Positions 25,759-35,749 are shown, counted from the stretch's first letter. The stretch is 64,000 nt of DNA from Candidatus Thiodubiliella endoseptemdiera (GCA_013416635.1 JACCHT010000002.1:1-64000); one strand, 5' to 3'. The notes: generated by a model not told the origin, from the sequence alone. Made by a program: numbers and translations.

Positions 25759-27123
25759 TTATTTCTTGTTAGAGAATCCAGTAATATTCACATTAAATTG
25801 AGATCGATTAATTAATTGCTTAATATATTCGTTGCGTTTTTGTCTAATGGCTTTTTGCATATTTTTTGCTTTTTTACCAAGGTTTGAAACACTTTCAATA
25901 ATCGGTGTAACAATTGCAATATCACAAGTTTTTGCATTGGCACCTGTGTTGGCAGTTTTTGCTTGAGTTACAGCGATTTCTTGTAATTCAGCAATTTTAT
26001 TGACAATATCATCAACCATCGCATAAGCCATGTCTCGTGCAATAATTTCTTTGTATTGATCAATATAAAAAGCATCGCTGCCTGCCAAGACATGTCGCTT
26101 AATTGTATTAAGATTATCAAACGGTACGCTATTTAAAAAGTTTTCTTCATCTGTTGTAAATGCCGCCCTTGTCTTAACCTTAGTAGCAATTGAGGTTAAG
26201 CGCTCTTTAACCAAAGTATGAATTGCCTTGTCTGCACTATTGGTGCAACTACCAACAATTGGACGAATTTTTGCAGTTCCATTAACAATACCATCAACAT
26301 CTAACACATTGACATCTGGACATTTTTCAACAGGTGTATTTCCGTATTGCTTATCTGCGTATTTGATTATCACATCGCCAAGATAAGCTCGCATAAAGTC
26401 GGCATATGCCTCCATACCCTTATTTTGAGCAATATGCTTCAAAACTGAACCATCTTTGGTGAATACTGCTTTAAATTCTGCCGAACAGCCTTCTACTGTT
26501 TTTTTCTGTTCTTTAGTCGGCTTGTTATCGTTATTTTTTTGCAATTCTTGAGAGTTGACTGAGTTTTTACTTGAGGAGTCGTTAATTGATTGCTCAGAGT
26601 CAAACAAACTAGCAACTTCACTAAAACTGCTAGATTGCAAGTCAAACTTGCCTCTCACTGCATTCACTGCATCTTTAGCAATGCCACATTCACTAAGTTG
26701 CAACTTATTAAGTTGGTTGATGATGCCTTCAAATTTACCTAAACTGGCCGCCCCCTCTGCCATCAATTCTTTTAACGCTAAATCAAAAGCAATTGCAGGT
26801 GCCATTTGTAGTGCGCGTTGCATTTTTTGCATTAAGTATTCTGGATCCATAAAACTAAAGCCTCCCATAAAAAGGTCGATACCGCCACAACCACTTTTTA
26901 ACCGAGGCTTTTGAATACTAAATAAGTTTTCTTGAGAATTACGAAAACGAGCGTTGTAAGAGCCTGCATTAAAATACCCCCTCTTTTGTCCCTCAAAATA
27001 ATTAGGACCAGAACGGGTAGACTGTGCCGCCCAGTCATCAACCCAGCCTGCGTTTACATTAACCCCAAGCATTGATAATAATATAATAATATAAATATTA
27101 AAATAGTTTTTTAAATTTTTCAT
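25759..27123 (-). CDS. traH: TraH, F-type pilus assembly protein
   Basis: 454 residues with a signal peptide (MKNLKNYFNIYIIILLSMLG) and the TraH hallmark CGGIDLFMGGFSFMDPEYL near residue 80. The C-terminal third has coiled-coil character (KKAKNMQKAIRQKRNEY). TraH is a periplasmic/outer-membrane component needed for pilus extension with TraF, TraU, TraW and TrbC. The ATG overlaps the traI stop by four bases. Its signal-peptide codons carry a two-mismatch copy of the shared AT motif (27088-27105). Confidence 0.9.
   Translation of the reverse strand: MKNLKNYFNIYIIILLSMLGVNVNAGWVDDWAAQSTRSGPNYFEGQKRGYFNAGSYNARFRNSQENLFSIQKPRLKSGCGGIDLFMGGFSFMDPEYLMQKMQRALQMAPAIAFDLALKELMAEGAASLGKFEGIINQLNKLQLSECGIAKDAVNAVRGKFDLQSSSFSEVASLFDSEQSINDSSSKNSVNSQELQKNNDNKPTKEQKKTVEGCSAEFKAVFTKDGSVLKHIAQNKGMEAYADFMRAYLGDVIIKYADKQYGNTPVEKCPDVNVLDVDGIVNGTAKIRPIVGSCTNSADKAIHTLVKERLTSIATKVKTRAAFTTDEENFLNSVPFDNLNTIKRHVLAGSDAFYIDQYKEIIARDMAYAMVDDIVNKIAELQEIAVTQAKTANTGANAKTCDIAIVTPIIESVSNLGKKAKNMQKAIRQKRNEYIKQLINRSQFNVNITGFSNKK
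27088..27105 (+). repeat. Shared AT motif variant in traH signal-peptide codons
   Basis: AATATAAATATTAAAATA, two mismatches to the exact motif, in the traH signal region. Confidence 0.5.
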
Positions 27124-30100
27124 CGGCTTATCTCCATTGGTCTGTTATTTTTTTCTAATACTTGTGTTTGCTTAATAGTTGATTTACTTGTTGATAATTG
27201 TGACTTAGCAATACTTGACTCTTTTGCAATGCGTATTTGATTTTGTGCATATAATCTTATTTGGTCTTGATAGTTGCCTTTCATTTTTTGACTTTTTGCA
27301 TTGTCATACATGTTTAATATAGTTTTTGATTCTTGGCTTCTATATTCTTTTTCCAGGTCAGACTTTTGTTCTACGCTTAATTTTTGTATATATTTATCGG
27401 CTTTATCTCTAAAGTATTGGTTCTTCTCTTGAGCAATTTCATCGCTGGTTTTCAATCCTTTTTGTTTGCGATAAATATCATCAACATGCAATGTTCTTTT
27501 ATCGATTGATTGCTCCAATGCAGATTCCTTCTCACCCGTTTTGGTTGTTAGTTGACGTTGTATCTTATCCTTATCATCAGTAAAAATAATAGCCTCCTCT
27601 TTTGCGCGACTAATCTCAACATAAAAAGCCTGTTGATTTGATAATTTCCCTCTCCAAGACTCTAAATTAATAATGACTTTATCGCTGGTTTGACCTTGTG
27701 CTTGATGTGCTGTTAAACAATAGGCATACTCCCAGTGTTTATTGTTAAAGTCATTAAGATTCATTGACTTTGTCTCACCCGTCTCAACATCAACATATTT
27801 AACATTTTTGGTAAGTTTGTTAATACCTAAAATTTTGATTTTTTCATTAGTGCGACGCTTGTTGTTATTTTTACTTGCTGTTCTACGCCAAAACAAAGTT
27901 TCACCAACATTTAACTCGCGTTTGTTTTCAAAATACACCTCGACACTTTTGCTGGCGCTTTTGCTGGGATTCCAAGAGATTACTTTGCCGTTATTTTTGT
28001 CAACCAAAACCATTTCATTATTATCATGGTTAACAGATTTAACTGTTAAATAAGTATTTTTCTTAATGCCCAATTTTTTGTTGCCTCGATTAAAACGAAC
28101 AACCTGGTCATTGTGGTAATTGTAAGATTTTGTTTTTGCTTCATTGGTTAGGTTTTTATTAACTAAATTTGTGGTTTTAATAGATTTTTTACCAAGCGAG
28201 CCTTCTTCTTTAAGTCCCTCCCTAATATGATTATTAACATCAAACCTGTCTTCATTAGCAGGACTAATAACTAATGTCCTATCTCGCTCTTCGCTTCCCA
28301 TTGAAAGATAGGTGTTTGCTATAATTTCTCGCCTTAAAATTGGCTCATCGTTACCATCTTTATCTTGAACCTGAATAATATTTTTATTGATTTTTGCAAA
28401 TGAAGTTTCAACATCACCTTTAGTTGCACTATAAACTGCTTGCTTGAGTTCTAAATTACTTTGACGAATAATCTCATCCATTTTAATAGTTTTTAATCCA
28501 TATTTTTTATGCTGACTGATGGCAAAAGGCTTGCCTGCTTCAACGCCTGCAAGCTGTTTATTGTCGCCAATATTAACAACTTGAGCATTGTTCTTAGTTG
28601 CAAGTTTTGCAAGGTTAAGTGCTTGTTTGGTTGAGATAAAACTGGATTCATCAATCACCCATAATTCTTTTTGTTTGGGCGTTTGCCCTGCATCTTGTTG
28701 CTTAGGTTTATTTAGATCACGCAAACCATCCATTAGATGCTTTTGCACTGTCTTTGATTCAATGCCTGTTTCTTTTGCCAAAACATTTGCTGCTGCCGCT
28801 GATGGTGCCATACCGATAATTTTGTAATTTTGTTTTTCAGCTTGTTCTTTAACCTCTTCCAGCATAAAGGTTTTACCTGTGCCAGCAAAACCTTGAATAT
28901 TAATAAACCTATCTTTGGTTGTTAAAATTTCTCTAGCGGCTGCCGCTTGGCCTTGAGTAAAAACAGCCTCTCGATTAAGCGATATGTTTTTACCAATAAT
29001 GGGCACCATCTTTTGTCGCTCTTCACGCATAATTTTAAGCGTTAATTTTTCTTGCATGATTAATTCAGGTGTTGTATAGGCACGCTTTTGCACAAGTTTG
29101 GTTTTATTGTTAAGTATTTTTATTTCTGTGGTTTTTGCATGTAGTAATTCTGCACGCTCAATTTTTGCATTGATTGCTTGCTTGATTTGATGGGGCATAC
29201 ATTTACCAAGAGAAGTAACAATTGCCTCTCTAGCAATATCAATTGTTTTAAATACCGACTCATTTTCAGATAAATGCCTCACGGCACTATCAACCGCCTT
29301 AGCCGCTTCTAATTCTTGTTGTTTGATTTGTTCTTGTGTGAGTGGATATTGCTTGCTTATCGCTTTAGAGAACTCTACCATTTCTTGAATAGCTTTATCG
29401 CCGAAATCATAATGCCAAAGATCTTGTTTCTCCTTATAAGACAACTCTTTTTTAGCAGGGCGAGTGGCGAGTGCTGCATGTTGTGCAGCAACAGCGCCAC
29501 TAGTACCCTGTTCCTTTTGCATTGCTACAATCTCTTCTCTACGCTTTGACGCTTGTGCCATTAACTCCTTATCTACACCCTGAACTTGGAAAGTGCCGTT
29601 ATCTTGTATTTCAATTTTATAGCCAATTTCTTGCACAAGGTGTGCTAACATTGATTGATACATCGCACCACCGAGCATTTTATGTTCATAAAATACTGGC
29701 GAATCTAAACTTCGTAATATACCGTTACCACCAAATGTTGCATTCAATATAGCAGCGTGTGTATGTAACTGTGGGTCTTTAGCACGAGATATATCATGTC
29801 TAAACTTGGCTGCAATGATATTGCCTGTTTTTCTACTTTCTATTGCTTCGCCTTGTCTAAAACGAGACTCGGCTAAGTTATCTTCAATATAACCCAGTGC
29901 AAAGTTAACCGCCTTATCATGTGCTTCTATTAGTCTTTCATCCCCAGCAACTAGTGCTAGCATTGAGACTGATTTTGGCGCACTAAAAGTATGGTCCCAC
30001 CCAGGGTGATGATCAATTTTTCCTTCCTTGGAATTACCTAATTCTACCTCATTAAACTTTCCTTTGAGCATTGCATCAAATTGATCGTTATCAACTGCAC

Positions 30101-30227
30101 CTTCTAAGCCGAGTCTTTTAGCGCTTTTACCAAACCATTGCCCTGCTTCTTCTTCACCTTTTGTATAGTAATTATCTTTACCGTAGTAACTAGAACCTTC
30201 TGAAGATATTTTTGAAATCGTTAGCAT
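27120..30227 (-). CDS. traI: TraI, MobF-family relaxase-helicase
   Basis: 1035 residues. The TrwC/MobF relaxase domain fills the first 300: a Tyr-rich start (SSYYGKDNYYTKG, with the candidate catalytic Tyr), HHPGWDHTFSAPKSVS, and the three-His metal motif DPQLHTHAAILN. The helicase part has Walker A GFAGTGKT near residue 444, and ELWVIDESSFI as motif II, ending with AHQAQGQTSDKVI (motif V/VI). It nicks oriT and unwinds DNA into the transfer channel. F TraI is about 1750 residues; this one lacks the second, inactive helicase copy and is nearer TrwC in size. The frame is intact and starts three bases after traD. Confidence 0.93.
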   Translation of the reverse strand: MLTISKISSEGSSYYGKDNYYTKGEEEAGQWFGKSAKRLGLEGAVDNDQFDAMLKGKFNEVELGNSKEGKIDHHPGWDHTFSAPKSVSMLALVAGDERLIEAHDKAVNFALGYIEDNLAESRFRQGEAIESRKTGNIIAAKFRHDISRAKDPQLHTHAAILNATFGGNGILRSLDSPVFYEHKMLGGAMYQSMLAHLVQEIGYKIEIQDNGTFQVQGVDKELMAQASKRREEIVAMQKEQGTSGAVAAQHAALATRPAKKELSYKEKQDLWHYDFGDKAIQEMVEFSKAISKQYPLTQEQIKQQELEAAKAVDSAVRHLSENESVFKTIDIAREAIVTSLGKCMPHQIKQAINAKIERAELLHAKTTEIKILNNKTKLVQKRAYTTPELIMQEKLTLKIMREERQKMVPIIGKNISLNREAVFTQGQAAAAREILTTKDRFINIQGFAGTGKTFMLEEVKEQAEKQNYKIIGMAPSAAAANVLAKETGIESKTVQKHLMDGLRDLNKPKQQDAGQTPKQKELWVIDESSFISTKQALNLAKLATKNNAQVVNIGDNKQLAGVEAGKPFAISQHKKYGLKTIKMDEIIRQSNLELKQAVYSATKGDVETSFAKINKNIIQVQDKDGNDEPILRREIIANTYLSMGSEERDRTLVISPANEDRFDVNNHIREGLKEEGSLGKKSIKTTNLVNKNLTNEAKTKSYNYHNDQVVRFNRGNKKLGIKKNTYLTVKSVNHDNNEMVLVDKNNGKVISWNPSKSASKSVEVYFENKRELNVGETLFWRRTASKNNNKRRTNEKIKILGINKLTKNVKYVDVETGETKSMNLNDFNNKHWEYAYCLTAHQAQGQTSDKVIINLESWRGKLSNQQAFYVEISRAKEEAIIFTDDKDKIQRQLTTKTGEKESALEQSIDKRTLHVDDIYRKQKGLKTSDEIAQEKNQYFRDKADKYIQKLSVEQKSDLEKEYRSQESKTILNMYDNAKSQKMKGNYQDQIRLYAQNQIRIAKESSIAKSQLSTSKSTIKQTQVLEKNNRPMEISR

Positions 30228-30229
30228 TC

Positions 30230-32182
30230 TTAAACCCCTCTCAATAATTTTGATTTATTGTGTGACACATCATCTTTGGAGTTGTCATCTATAAATTCAA
30301 AACTATTCTGAATATCTGAATTAAGCGTAGGCTGCTCTGGTATCTCTTCTGTTACATACGATGGTATTTCACTGTCTGTATCTGTACCAGTATTATTTAG
30401 AAAAATATCTTCAGACGAAGTTTCATTTGTTGATTGCCCTTCAAGCATATAAATATGGTTTTCTTTAGTTGACGGCACAAATCCAGGTTCAATTTTTTTC
30501 GTGGATTTGAATAATTCTTGTTTAAAAATAACAACGGGATAATCGCCTGGTAATCGATAAAATCCATGTAAATCATTTAGATTAAATATTTGTGTTGGTA
30601 AAACTAATTCACGCAGCTTTTCATTTTGAGTAATAGAAATAGCATCACGCATCGTATTTGCACCCATTGATATATTTTCATTGGTTGATTTAATTTCTTC
30701 TCTACCTAGTTGAATTGAAGCTTGTTTTGCATTATATTCATCATTGTTTCTAAAAAATACTTTGGTTGCTGTGAGGTTTGAAAGACTCTTAGCGCCTTTA
30801 ACGCCATAAATTTCCTCAATTTGAGAATAACCTTGATAGCTAACAACACAACATCCGCCGTATTTGCGAGATTGTGCGAGCATATTTTGTAGTGATTTTA
30901 GTTTATGTAAACTTGGCAATTCATCAATAAACAACCAAATTCTTCGGTCTCTATTTTCAGATAACGATAAAACACTGGAGGCAAAAATATCAACCCAGCA
31001 ACTAATAAGTGGCTTTAAAACCTCGTGCTGGTCAGCAATTGAAGTGATAAATACACAACCTTGATTATCATCTTCATTTTTAACCCAATCTCGGATGCTG
31101 AAGTTGCTATCGTCATTGGTTAAAAACTTAAGAGAAGCAATATTACTAAGTAGTGTTGAGCGAATACTGAGTGCTGTCTTTTCTGCACCCTCAGCAAAAA
31201 TCGTTGCAGCCTCTGTGTCTTTAACTAAACGAGCAATATCAGAAAGAGATGTTCCTAATAGCTTGTCAAATAGTAACTTAGTTGAATACTCTCCTTCGTC
31301 TTTTAATTTACGCGCAGCATTGGCAAGCAGTGAGCGAGCTGAATTTATCCAAAAAGGATCATTTTGTCCATTTTCAACTTCGGGGATAAGTGAAGCAGCA
31401 ACATCATCATAGTGGTAAACTTCTTTTGTCTCATTCCATATGCTCCAACCAGGGCATCTGTCGTCTAATGGATTCAATATAATATCTCTATCTTCTTGAT
31501 AAAAATTTGCGATAAATTCATCACTGGTTGAATAAACAACTGCTCTATCACCTCTATTGATGACATCTGCTAGTAAATGCTTTAAAGTTTGACTTTTCCC
31601 CGAACCTGTAGTGCCTGATATTTCAAAGTGAGTAGTTTCACTACCTTTTAAAATCGGAATAATGCCAAGTGATAGGTGTTTATTAAATTGTTTATTTTTT
31701 ACTGCATTTTTAAAAGTATTATTTTCTACTAATTTACCACCCCTCAAGAACTTGTCGCTTTGCTCAACTTTGCCTCTTCTGCGAATATACCAACTGATTA
31801 GCATATAAACAACAATATTAAGCAATAAAGAATGTAAAAACGCAACAAATAAAATATCATTAATGCGGATACTTGCATTTTTAAATACTTTAGCATTTGC
31901 TACAACAGAATGCTTAAACACCATTGTTTTACGATTAAAGAATACTTTATTAGTTCCATGCCCAATGCCAATATTATTCATTAGGCTTGAATAATAATAA
32001 TTAATTGCAAGCTTTCGATCGTTAGTTGTTGTATTAAATACAGAATAAATAGCAATATAACTAGCTGTAATTATCAGTGTTGCCAAAAACACACGCTTTG
32101 CCGTTTGCTTAAACATACGAATATTGTGATCAACAATTTGACCACCTCGTAACCAATCTTTTGCTTTTGAATTTTTTTTCAT
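30230..32182 (-). CDS. traD: TraD, type IV coupling ATPase
   Basis: 650 residues. Two membrane helices at the N-terminus (VFLATLIITASYIAIYSVF and about 108-128) precede a VirD4-type ATPase with Walker A GTTGSGKSQ near residue 190 and Walker B IWLFIDELPSL. RDIILNPLDDRCPGWSIW is the typical following motif. It pumps the relaxase-DNA complex into the T4SS. The C-terminal 90 residues are acidic and disordered, a normal location for relaxosome contacts. It follows the ribbon-helix-helix gene with a four-base overlap. Confidence 0.93.
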   Translation of the reverse strand: MKKNSKAKDWLRGGQIVDHNIRMFKQTAKRVFLATLIITASYIAIYSVFNTTTNDRKLAINYYYSSLMNNIGIGHGTNKVFFNRKTMVFKHSVVANAKVFKNASIRINDILFVAFLHSLLLNIVVYMLISWYIRRRGKVEQSDKFLRGGKLVENNTFKNAVKNKQFNKHLSLGIIPILKGSETTHFEISGTTGSGKSQTLKHLLADVINRGDRAVVYSTSDEFIANFYQEDRDIILNPLDDRCPGWSIWNETKEVYHYDDVAASLIPEVENGQNDPFWINSARSLLANAARKLKDEGEYSTKLLFDKLLGTSLSDIARLVKDTEAATIFAEGAEKTALSIRSTLLSNIASLKFLTNDDSNFSIRDWVKNEDDNQGCVFITSIADQHEVLKPLISCWVDIFASSVLSLSENRDRRIWLFIDELPSLHKLKSLQNMLAQSRKYGGCCVVSYQGYSQIEEIYGVKGAKSLSNLTATKVFFRNNDEYNAKQASIQLGREEIKSTNENISMGANTMRDAISITQNEKLRELVLPTQIFNLNDLHGFYRLPGDYPVVIFKQELFKSTKKIEPGFVPSTKENHIYMLEGQSTNETSSEDIFLNNTGTDTDSEIPSYVTEEIPEQPTLNSDIQNSFEFIDDNSKDDVSHNKSKLLRGV

Positions 32183-32445
32183 ATAATGTTATGTTTTTGT
32201 TTAAAGGCATCAACCAGTGCCAAAATATCATTAAGTTCTTCATCTTTAATTTGATGCCTTAAAATCATTAAGATTTCAACTAATATTTTTAGGTTGAGGT
32301 TTGCGTTAGTGTTGTTAGAAATTTTTTCATTAATCAACTTTCTTATCATTGTGGATTTAGATACAAAGTTATTATTGCCATTTTTGTAAATTATTAAGCT
32401 CGTCAAATGTTAGTCGTAGTGCTAATGTTCTGTTAATTCTGACAT
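32179..32445 (-). pseudogene. Ribbon-helix-helix protein between traF and traD, frameshifted as written
   Basis: The start MSELT at 32445 is followed, one frame over, by RTLALRLTFDELNNLQKWQ, a typical ribbon-helix-helix strand and helix, and then in the original frame by NNNFVSKSTMIRKLINEKIS. Two one-base shifts (near 32428 and 32380) would join these into one protein of about 88 residues. A ribbon-helix-helix protein beside the coupling protein and relaxase is the place for a relaxosome accessory factor such as TraY or MobC. The C-terminal part is a leucine-rich helix pair. Confidence 0.5.
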
Positions 32446-32446
32446 A

Positions 32447-33289
32447 TTAATTACCTTGCTTATTGTTTGGATCCAAACCCGTATCAATATCAACTTGATT
32501 GGTAAAAAATTGAACTGGGGTGATTTCTTTTTGAATATAGCGAATAGCACGATAAATGTTTTCAGTGAGCTCTGGTAATGAAGTTGCGCCAAAAGCGACC
32601 GGTAAATGCTTATCACTATTACGCTTAACAATCAAGATACTCGGTGTTTGTTTGATGTTAAATTTTTGTGACAAAACTGGGTTTTGACTAAGCTCAACCA
32701 CTGTAACATCGAAGTTAAATACCGTTAACAATTGTTGCAAAATACCGTCTTGAATGCGACAATATTCACAAGTTTTAGAGCTAAAATAAAGCAGCCCATA
32801 GTTGCGTGTTGCGTGCTGTAAATAATCATCCATTGCCCGTTTGCGTGTATTGAATTGTGCTTGCTTACCAACATTGGTAATTGGCACTTCGTCAGCAAGC
32901 GATAAATTTGGATTAGTTTGAGCGACAAAACCAACAACTGCTGCATAGGCCGCTGCTTTTTTACGACCAACATCTTGAATGCGTAACGCCTCTGAAACAT
33001 CATGCGGTTCAAGCGTATAAATTGCATGCTTACGCCATTGCTTTATTAGCACTTTAAGTTGTTCTGGGTGTAATTTCATTAATACTTCAGTTTTAGGCAG
33101 CTTCATCGGTGTTGGCGGTAAAGGTGGTAATGTTGGCTTTATTCTTTTATCTTTCTCTTTTTTTGGTGTGATTTCATAATTCCAATAACCTTTTTCGCTA
33201 TTTTTATTATCAGCTGTCAGTGCTGATGCTTGCAATGGCAAGCTTATCAGTAATAATATAATAATATTTATATTAAAATAGTATTTCAT
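32447..33289 (-). CDS. traF: TraF, thioredoxin-fold pilus assembly protein
   Basis: 280 residues. A signal peptide (MKYYFNINIIILLLISLPLQ) is followed by a Pro-rich linker and a C-terminal thioredoxin fold with LLYFSSKTCEYCRIQ, so unlike F TraF it keeps a CxxC (C174, C177), and a cis-Pro site IKQTPSILIV. TraF works in the periplasm with TraH, W, U and TrbC in pilus assembly. The CxxC suggests it is redox active, as in the DsbC-bearing class of F-like systems. Its signal codons carry the shared AT motif with two mismatches (33263-33280). Confidence 0.88.
   Translation of the reverse strand: MKYYFNINIIILLLISLPLQASALTADNKNSEKGYWNYEITPKKEKDKRIKPTLPPLPPTPMKLPKTEVLMKLHPEQLKVLIKQWRKHAIYTLEPHDVSEALRIQDVGRKKAAAYAAVVGFVAQTNPNLSLADEVPITNVGKQAQFNTRKRAMDDYLQHATRNYGLLYFSSKTCEYCRIQDGILQQLLTVFNFDVTVVELSQNPVLSQKFNIKQTPSILIVKRNSDKHLPVAFGATSLPELTENIYRAIRYIQKEITPVQFFTNQVDIDTGLDPNNKQGN
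33263..33280 (+). repeat. Shared AT motif variant in traF signal-peptide codons
   Basis: AATATTTATATTAAAATA, two bases from AATACTAATATTAAAATA, followed by GTATTTCAT (reverse of the ATG). Same position relative to the start codon as in traU, trbC and traW. Confidence 0.55.
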
Positions 33290-33292
33290 TTC

Positions 33293-34102
33293 TTATAACT
33301 CCGAAAACTCTTTAAGTTTCTTTATTTTTGATTTATCTGCTAGTTCACTCAACATGTAGTTAAGTGGTGCAAGTCCAATAAATTTGTGAACACCATTAGC
33401 GTTAACAACTTCTGCGTTTCCTTCAGAGCAATAACTTCCACCGCTCAATTCATCAACATAAACTAAAGTCGGCACTTTTGTAACTTTGTATCTTTGAAAC
33501 AGCACAGGGTCAATGTTAATTTTTGTTTTAAAAATCTTACAAGCTACACCAATACAATCTTTATTTTTAACAACAACCGATTTAATATATTGCAAAGTTG
33601 GTTGCATCTTTTTACCGCCACCGATAAAGCCACGCATTAACATTTGAGTGTTTGGATATTTAACTAATTGTCTTGCATATTGCCTCATCTTATTTTTTGG
33701 TATTGATGAAGATACAAATAGATACAATCTGTGTCCTGAAACATCTTTACTCTTGTTGTTTTCATCTTCAATATCAAACTCTTTATTCAGTTCTTTGATA
33801 AGTTGTGTTTGTTTAAATTTCCAAGCCTTATTATTGATGGTTTTATCAACTAATTTTTTTACTCTTGATTGGTGTTCTTCTATGTGTTGATTTGTCTGTT
33901 TAATTAGATTATTGACTTGCTTTTTTAATGCTTGACTAATAACTGGCTTTTGGATATTAAAAGCTTTAATCCTTGCATTTGAGTTAACCGTATCATTTGC
34001 TAAATTTTGCATATCTTGGGAAATTTCAGGCAAAACAATGTTAGCCGTCACAGGGCTCGACAGGAATAATATAATAATACTAATATTAAAATAGTTTTTC
34101 AT
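33293..34102 (-). CDS. trbC: TrbC, type-F conjugal transfer protein
   Basis: 269 residues with signal peptide MKNYFNISIIILFLSSPVTA. The C-terminal domain has LYLFVSSSIPKNKMRQYARQ, MLMRGFIGGGKKM, and FQRYKVTKVPTLVYV, the TrbC_Ftype thioredoxin-like pattern without an active CxxC. TrbC interacts with TraW in F pilus assembly; the order U-TrbC-F here keeps it beside its partners. The shared AT motif is exact at 34076-34093, inside the signal codons. Confidence 0.9.
   Translation of the reverse strand: MKNYFNISIIILFLSSPVTANIVLPEISQDMQNLANDTVNSNARIKAFNIQKPVISQALKKQVNNLIKQTNQHIEEHQSRVKKLVDKTINNKAWKFKQTQLIKELNKEFDIEDENNKSKDVSGHRLYLFVSSSIPKNKMRQYARQLVKYPNTQMLMRGFIGGGKKMQPTLQYIKSVVVKNKDCIGVACKIFKTKINIDPVLFQRYKVTKVPTLVYVDELSGGSYCSEGNAEVVNANGVHKFIGLAPLNYMLSELADKSKIKKLKEFSEL
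34076..34093 (+). repeat. Shared AT motif in trbC signal-peptide codons
   Basis: AATACTAATATTAAAATA, exact, seven to nine bases from the trbC start codon. The identical 18 bases are at 20695, in the palindrome before ParA unit 2. Confidence 0.65.
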
Positions 34103-34172
34103 ACATTGCCTCGTAATTTATGTTGCACATCCTCGCTAAATAAATTTAACATATCAACCATAAACTTCTCCT

Positions 34173-35159
34173 TTAAAACGAATACCCAATACAGCATTTA
34201 ACTTTTCTAAAAACCATCCAAGAATAATTACCACCACCGATAATCTTATTTTTACCCATTGTCCAGCCAATTCCGCTCATTCCAATAGGTCTGCAAGCAT
34301 TATCTTTAACAGGTCGCATTAGTTGTAACTTGTAATGGCTTTTCTTCCAAATCGGTGTATAAACACTACCGCAAGCATCAACACCAGGGTCAAGCAACAA
34401 ACCCGTGCGACCCATCATGTAGATACTTCTTGCTGCAATGCCGGCATTTGCCTCCACCCTGTCTGTTGCGCCAATAGAGCCCGTAAAAGGATAAGCGTTA
34501 CCCCAACTACCCATACACCAAAATAGATGGTCAATAGGGCTTCCTGTTGCTGCCTTTACAGAATCAGCGATACAAGCAAGTTGAGCAACAGGGTTTCCAA
34601 AAACTAACGCTTCTGGGTTAAGTAACATTGCAAGAACAGGATTGTTCCAATTGGGTAATAATTCACTCATCATTGCAATGTCAAAACTTGAATCTTCAGT
34701 GCAAGGTAGGTCAGTAAACATATTTAAAATTGCCCAAACAGGGAATTTGTAATAATGCATTTGTGCAAAAATAGTACTATTAACGCCGTTAGGAGAATTT
34801 GTCGACAACGAACCACCACCTTTTCCAGGGCTTGGGTTGGAAAGTTGGGCGCCAATTGCATTCATACACCAAGCGTCTTTTACGGTGTCAATTACCCTAG
34901 CTGGCTCCCAAAATGAAACACTAAGCCCAACTGTTGGGTTGGTGCCACCACACGCACAAAGGCTATCACCAATATCTTCATCGCCAAGACTATTACCAGA
35001 GCCCATCTCAACAACACCACCGATAGAGATTGGGAAAACACACTGCCAATTAACCTCGGTCGGAATTGATAAAAAACTATCAGAACAACTACCAGCATAG
35101 GATTTTGCGCCAAACATTCCTAATAATATAATAATACTAATATTAAAATAGTATTTCAT
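34173..35159 (-). CDS. traU: TraU, DNA transfer/pilus assembly protein
   Basis: 328 residues. A signal peptide (MKYYFNISIIILLGMFGAKS) is followed by a Cys-rich mature protein with CVFPISIGGVVEMG, WEPARVID, and a C-terminus RKVKCCIGYSF like the conserved TraU end. TraU is a periplasmic Cys-rich protein needed for DNA transfer more than for pilus assembly. It abuts traW (one-base overlap). The 70-base gap to trbC downstream is the only notable gap in this part of the operon and encodes nothing clear. Shared AT motif exact at 35133-35150. Confidence 0.92.
   Translation of the reverse strand: MKYYFNISIIILLGMFGAKSYAGSCSDSFLSIPTEVNWQCVFPISIGGVVEMGSGNSLGDEDIGDSLCACGGTNPTVGLSVSFWEPARVIDTVKDAWCMNAIGAQLSNPSPGKGGGSLSTNSPNGVNSTIFAQMHYYKFPVWAILNMFTDLPCTEDSSFDIAMMSELLPNWNNPVLAMLLNPEALVFGNPVAQLACIADSVKAATGSPIDHLFWCMGSWGNAYPFTGSIGATDRVEANAGIAARSIYMMGRTGLLLDPGVDACGSVYTPIWKKSHYKLQLMRPVKDNACRPIGMSGIGWTMGKNKIIGGGNYSWMVFRKVKCCIGYSF
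35133..35150 (+). repeat. Shared AT motif in traU signal-peptide codons
   Basis: AATACTAATATTAAAATA, exact. With the following TAGTATT it forms the inverted repeat AATACTA/TAGTATT. Confidence 0.65.
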
Positions 35160-35749
35160 TATAAGTCACTCCTAGGTGCAAAAACTTGGATTAAAAACCT
35201 ATCACCTTTTTGGCTGATAACTGAAGGCACCTTTTTAATACCTAATCTTTTAATCGCATTTTCAGTTAATAAAAAAGCACGCTTGCCTGTTTGCTTGATG
35301 AACTTTACTGTATCCATATTGGCAATTAATAAGGTGTCATCTGAGCTAACCACTGAGGAAAGATTAGATACCGTTTCCAGATGACGAGGGGAACCTAATA
35401 CAATTAATTGATTAGGCAGAGTGGTATATTTTAAAGGGTTAAATTTAAATCCTTTCGGGTATAAAATTTTTCCATCTTTGTCTTTGACTTCAAATGGCAA
35501 TTCTACAATTGGCTGATGATAGTAACTTTCATCCTCTTTAGCGATAGGCAAGTGTGTAATATCTTGCGTGAGTTTCATATTTTTTTGCAGTTTTTTCCAA
35601 TTTACTTGGTCTGCTTTTTGTTTTATTTCAACCAATAAATCAGGCTCTACAATCTCATAAGTTGTGCCTTTTGAAACAGAAACAGCGCTACTGTTGCCAC
35701 TAAAAAGCAATAATATAATAATACTAATATTAAAATAGTTTTTTATCAT
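35159..35749 (-). CDS. traW: TraW, pilus assembly protein
   Basis: 196 residues, signal peptide MIKNYFNISIIILLLFSGNS. The mature part has the TraW features YPKGFKFNPLKYTTLPNQLI, GSPRHLETV and the C-terminal thioredoxin-like KRLGIKKVPSVISQKGDRFL. TraW pairs with TrbC. The shared AT motif is exact at 35720-35737. Confidence 0.9.
   Translation of the reverse strand: MIKNYFNISIIILLLFSGNSSAVSVSKGTTYEIVEPDLLVEIKQKADQVNWKKLQKNMKLTQDITHLPIAKEDESYYHQPIVELPFEVKDKDGKILYPKGFKFNPLKYTTLPNQLIVLGSPRHLETVSNLSSVVSSDDTLLIANMDTVKFIKQTGKRAFLLTENAIKRLGIKKVPSVISQKGDRFLIQVFAPRSDL
35720..35737 (+). repeat. Shared AT motif in traW signal-peptide codons
   Basis: AATACTAATATTAAAATA, exact, a short distance from the traW start codon. 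Confidence 0.65.
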
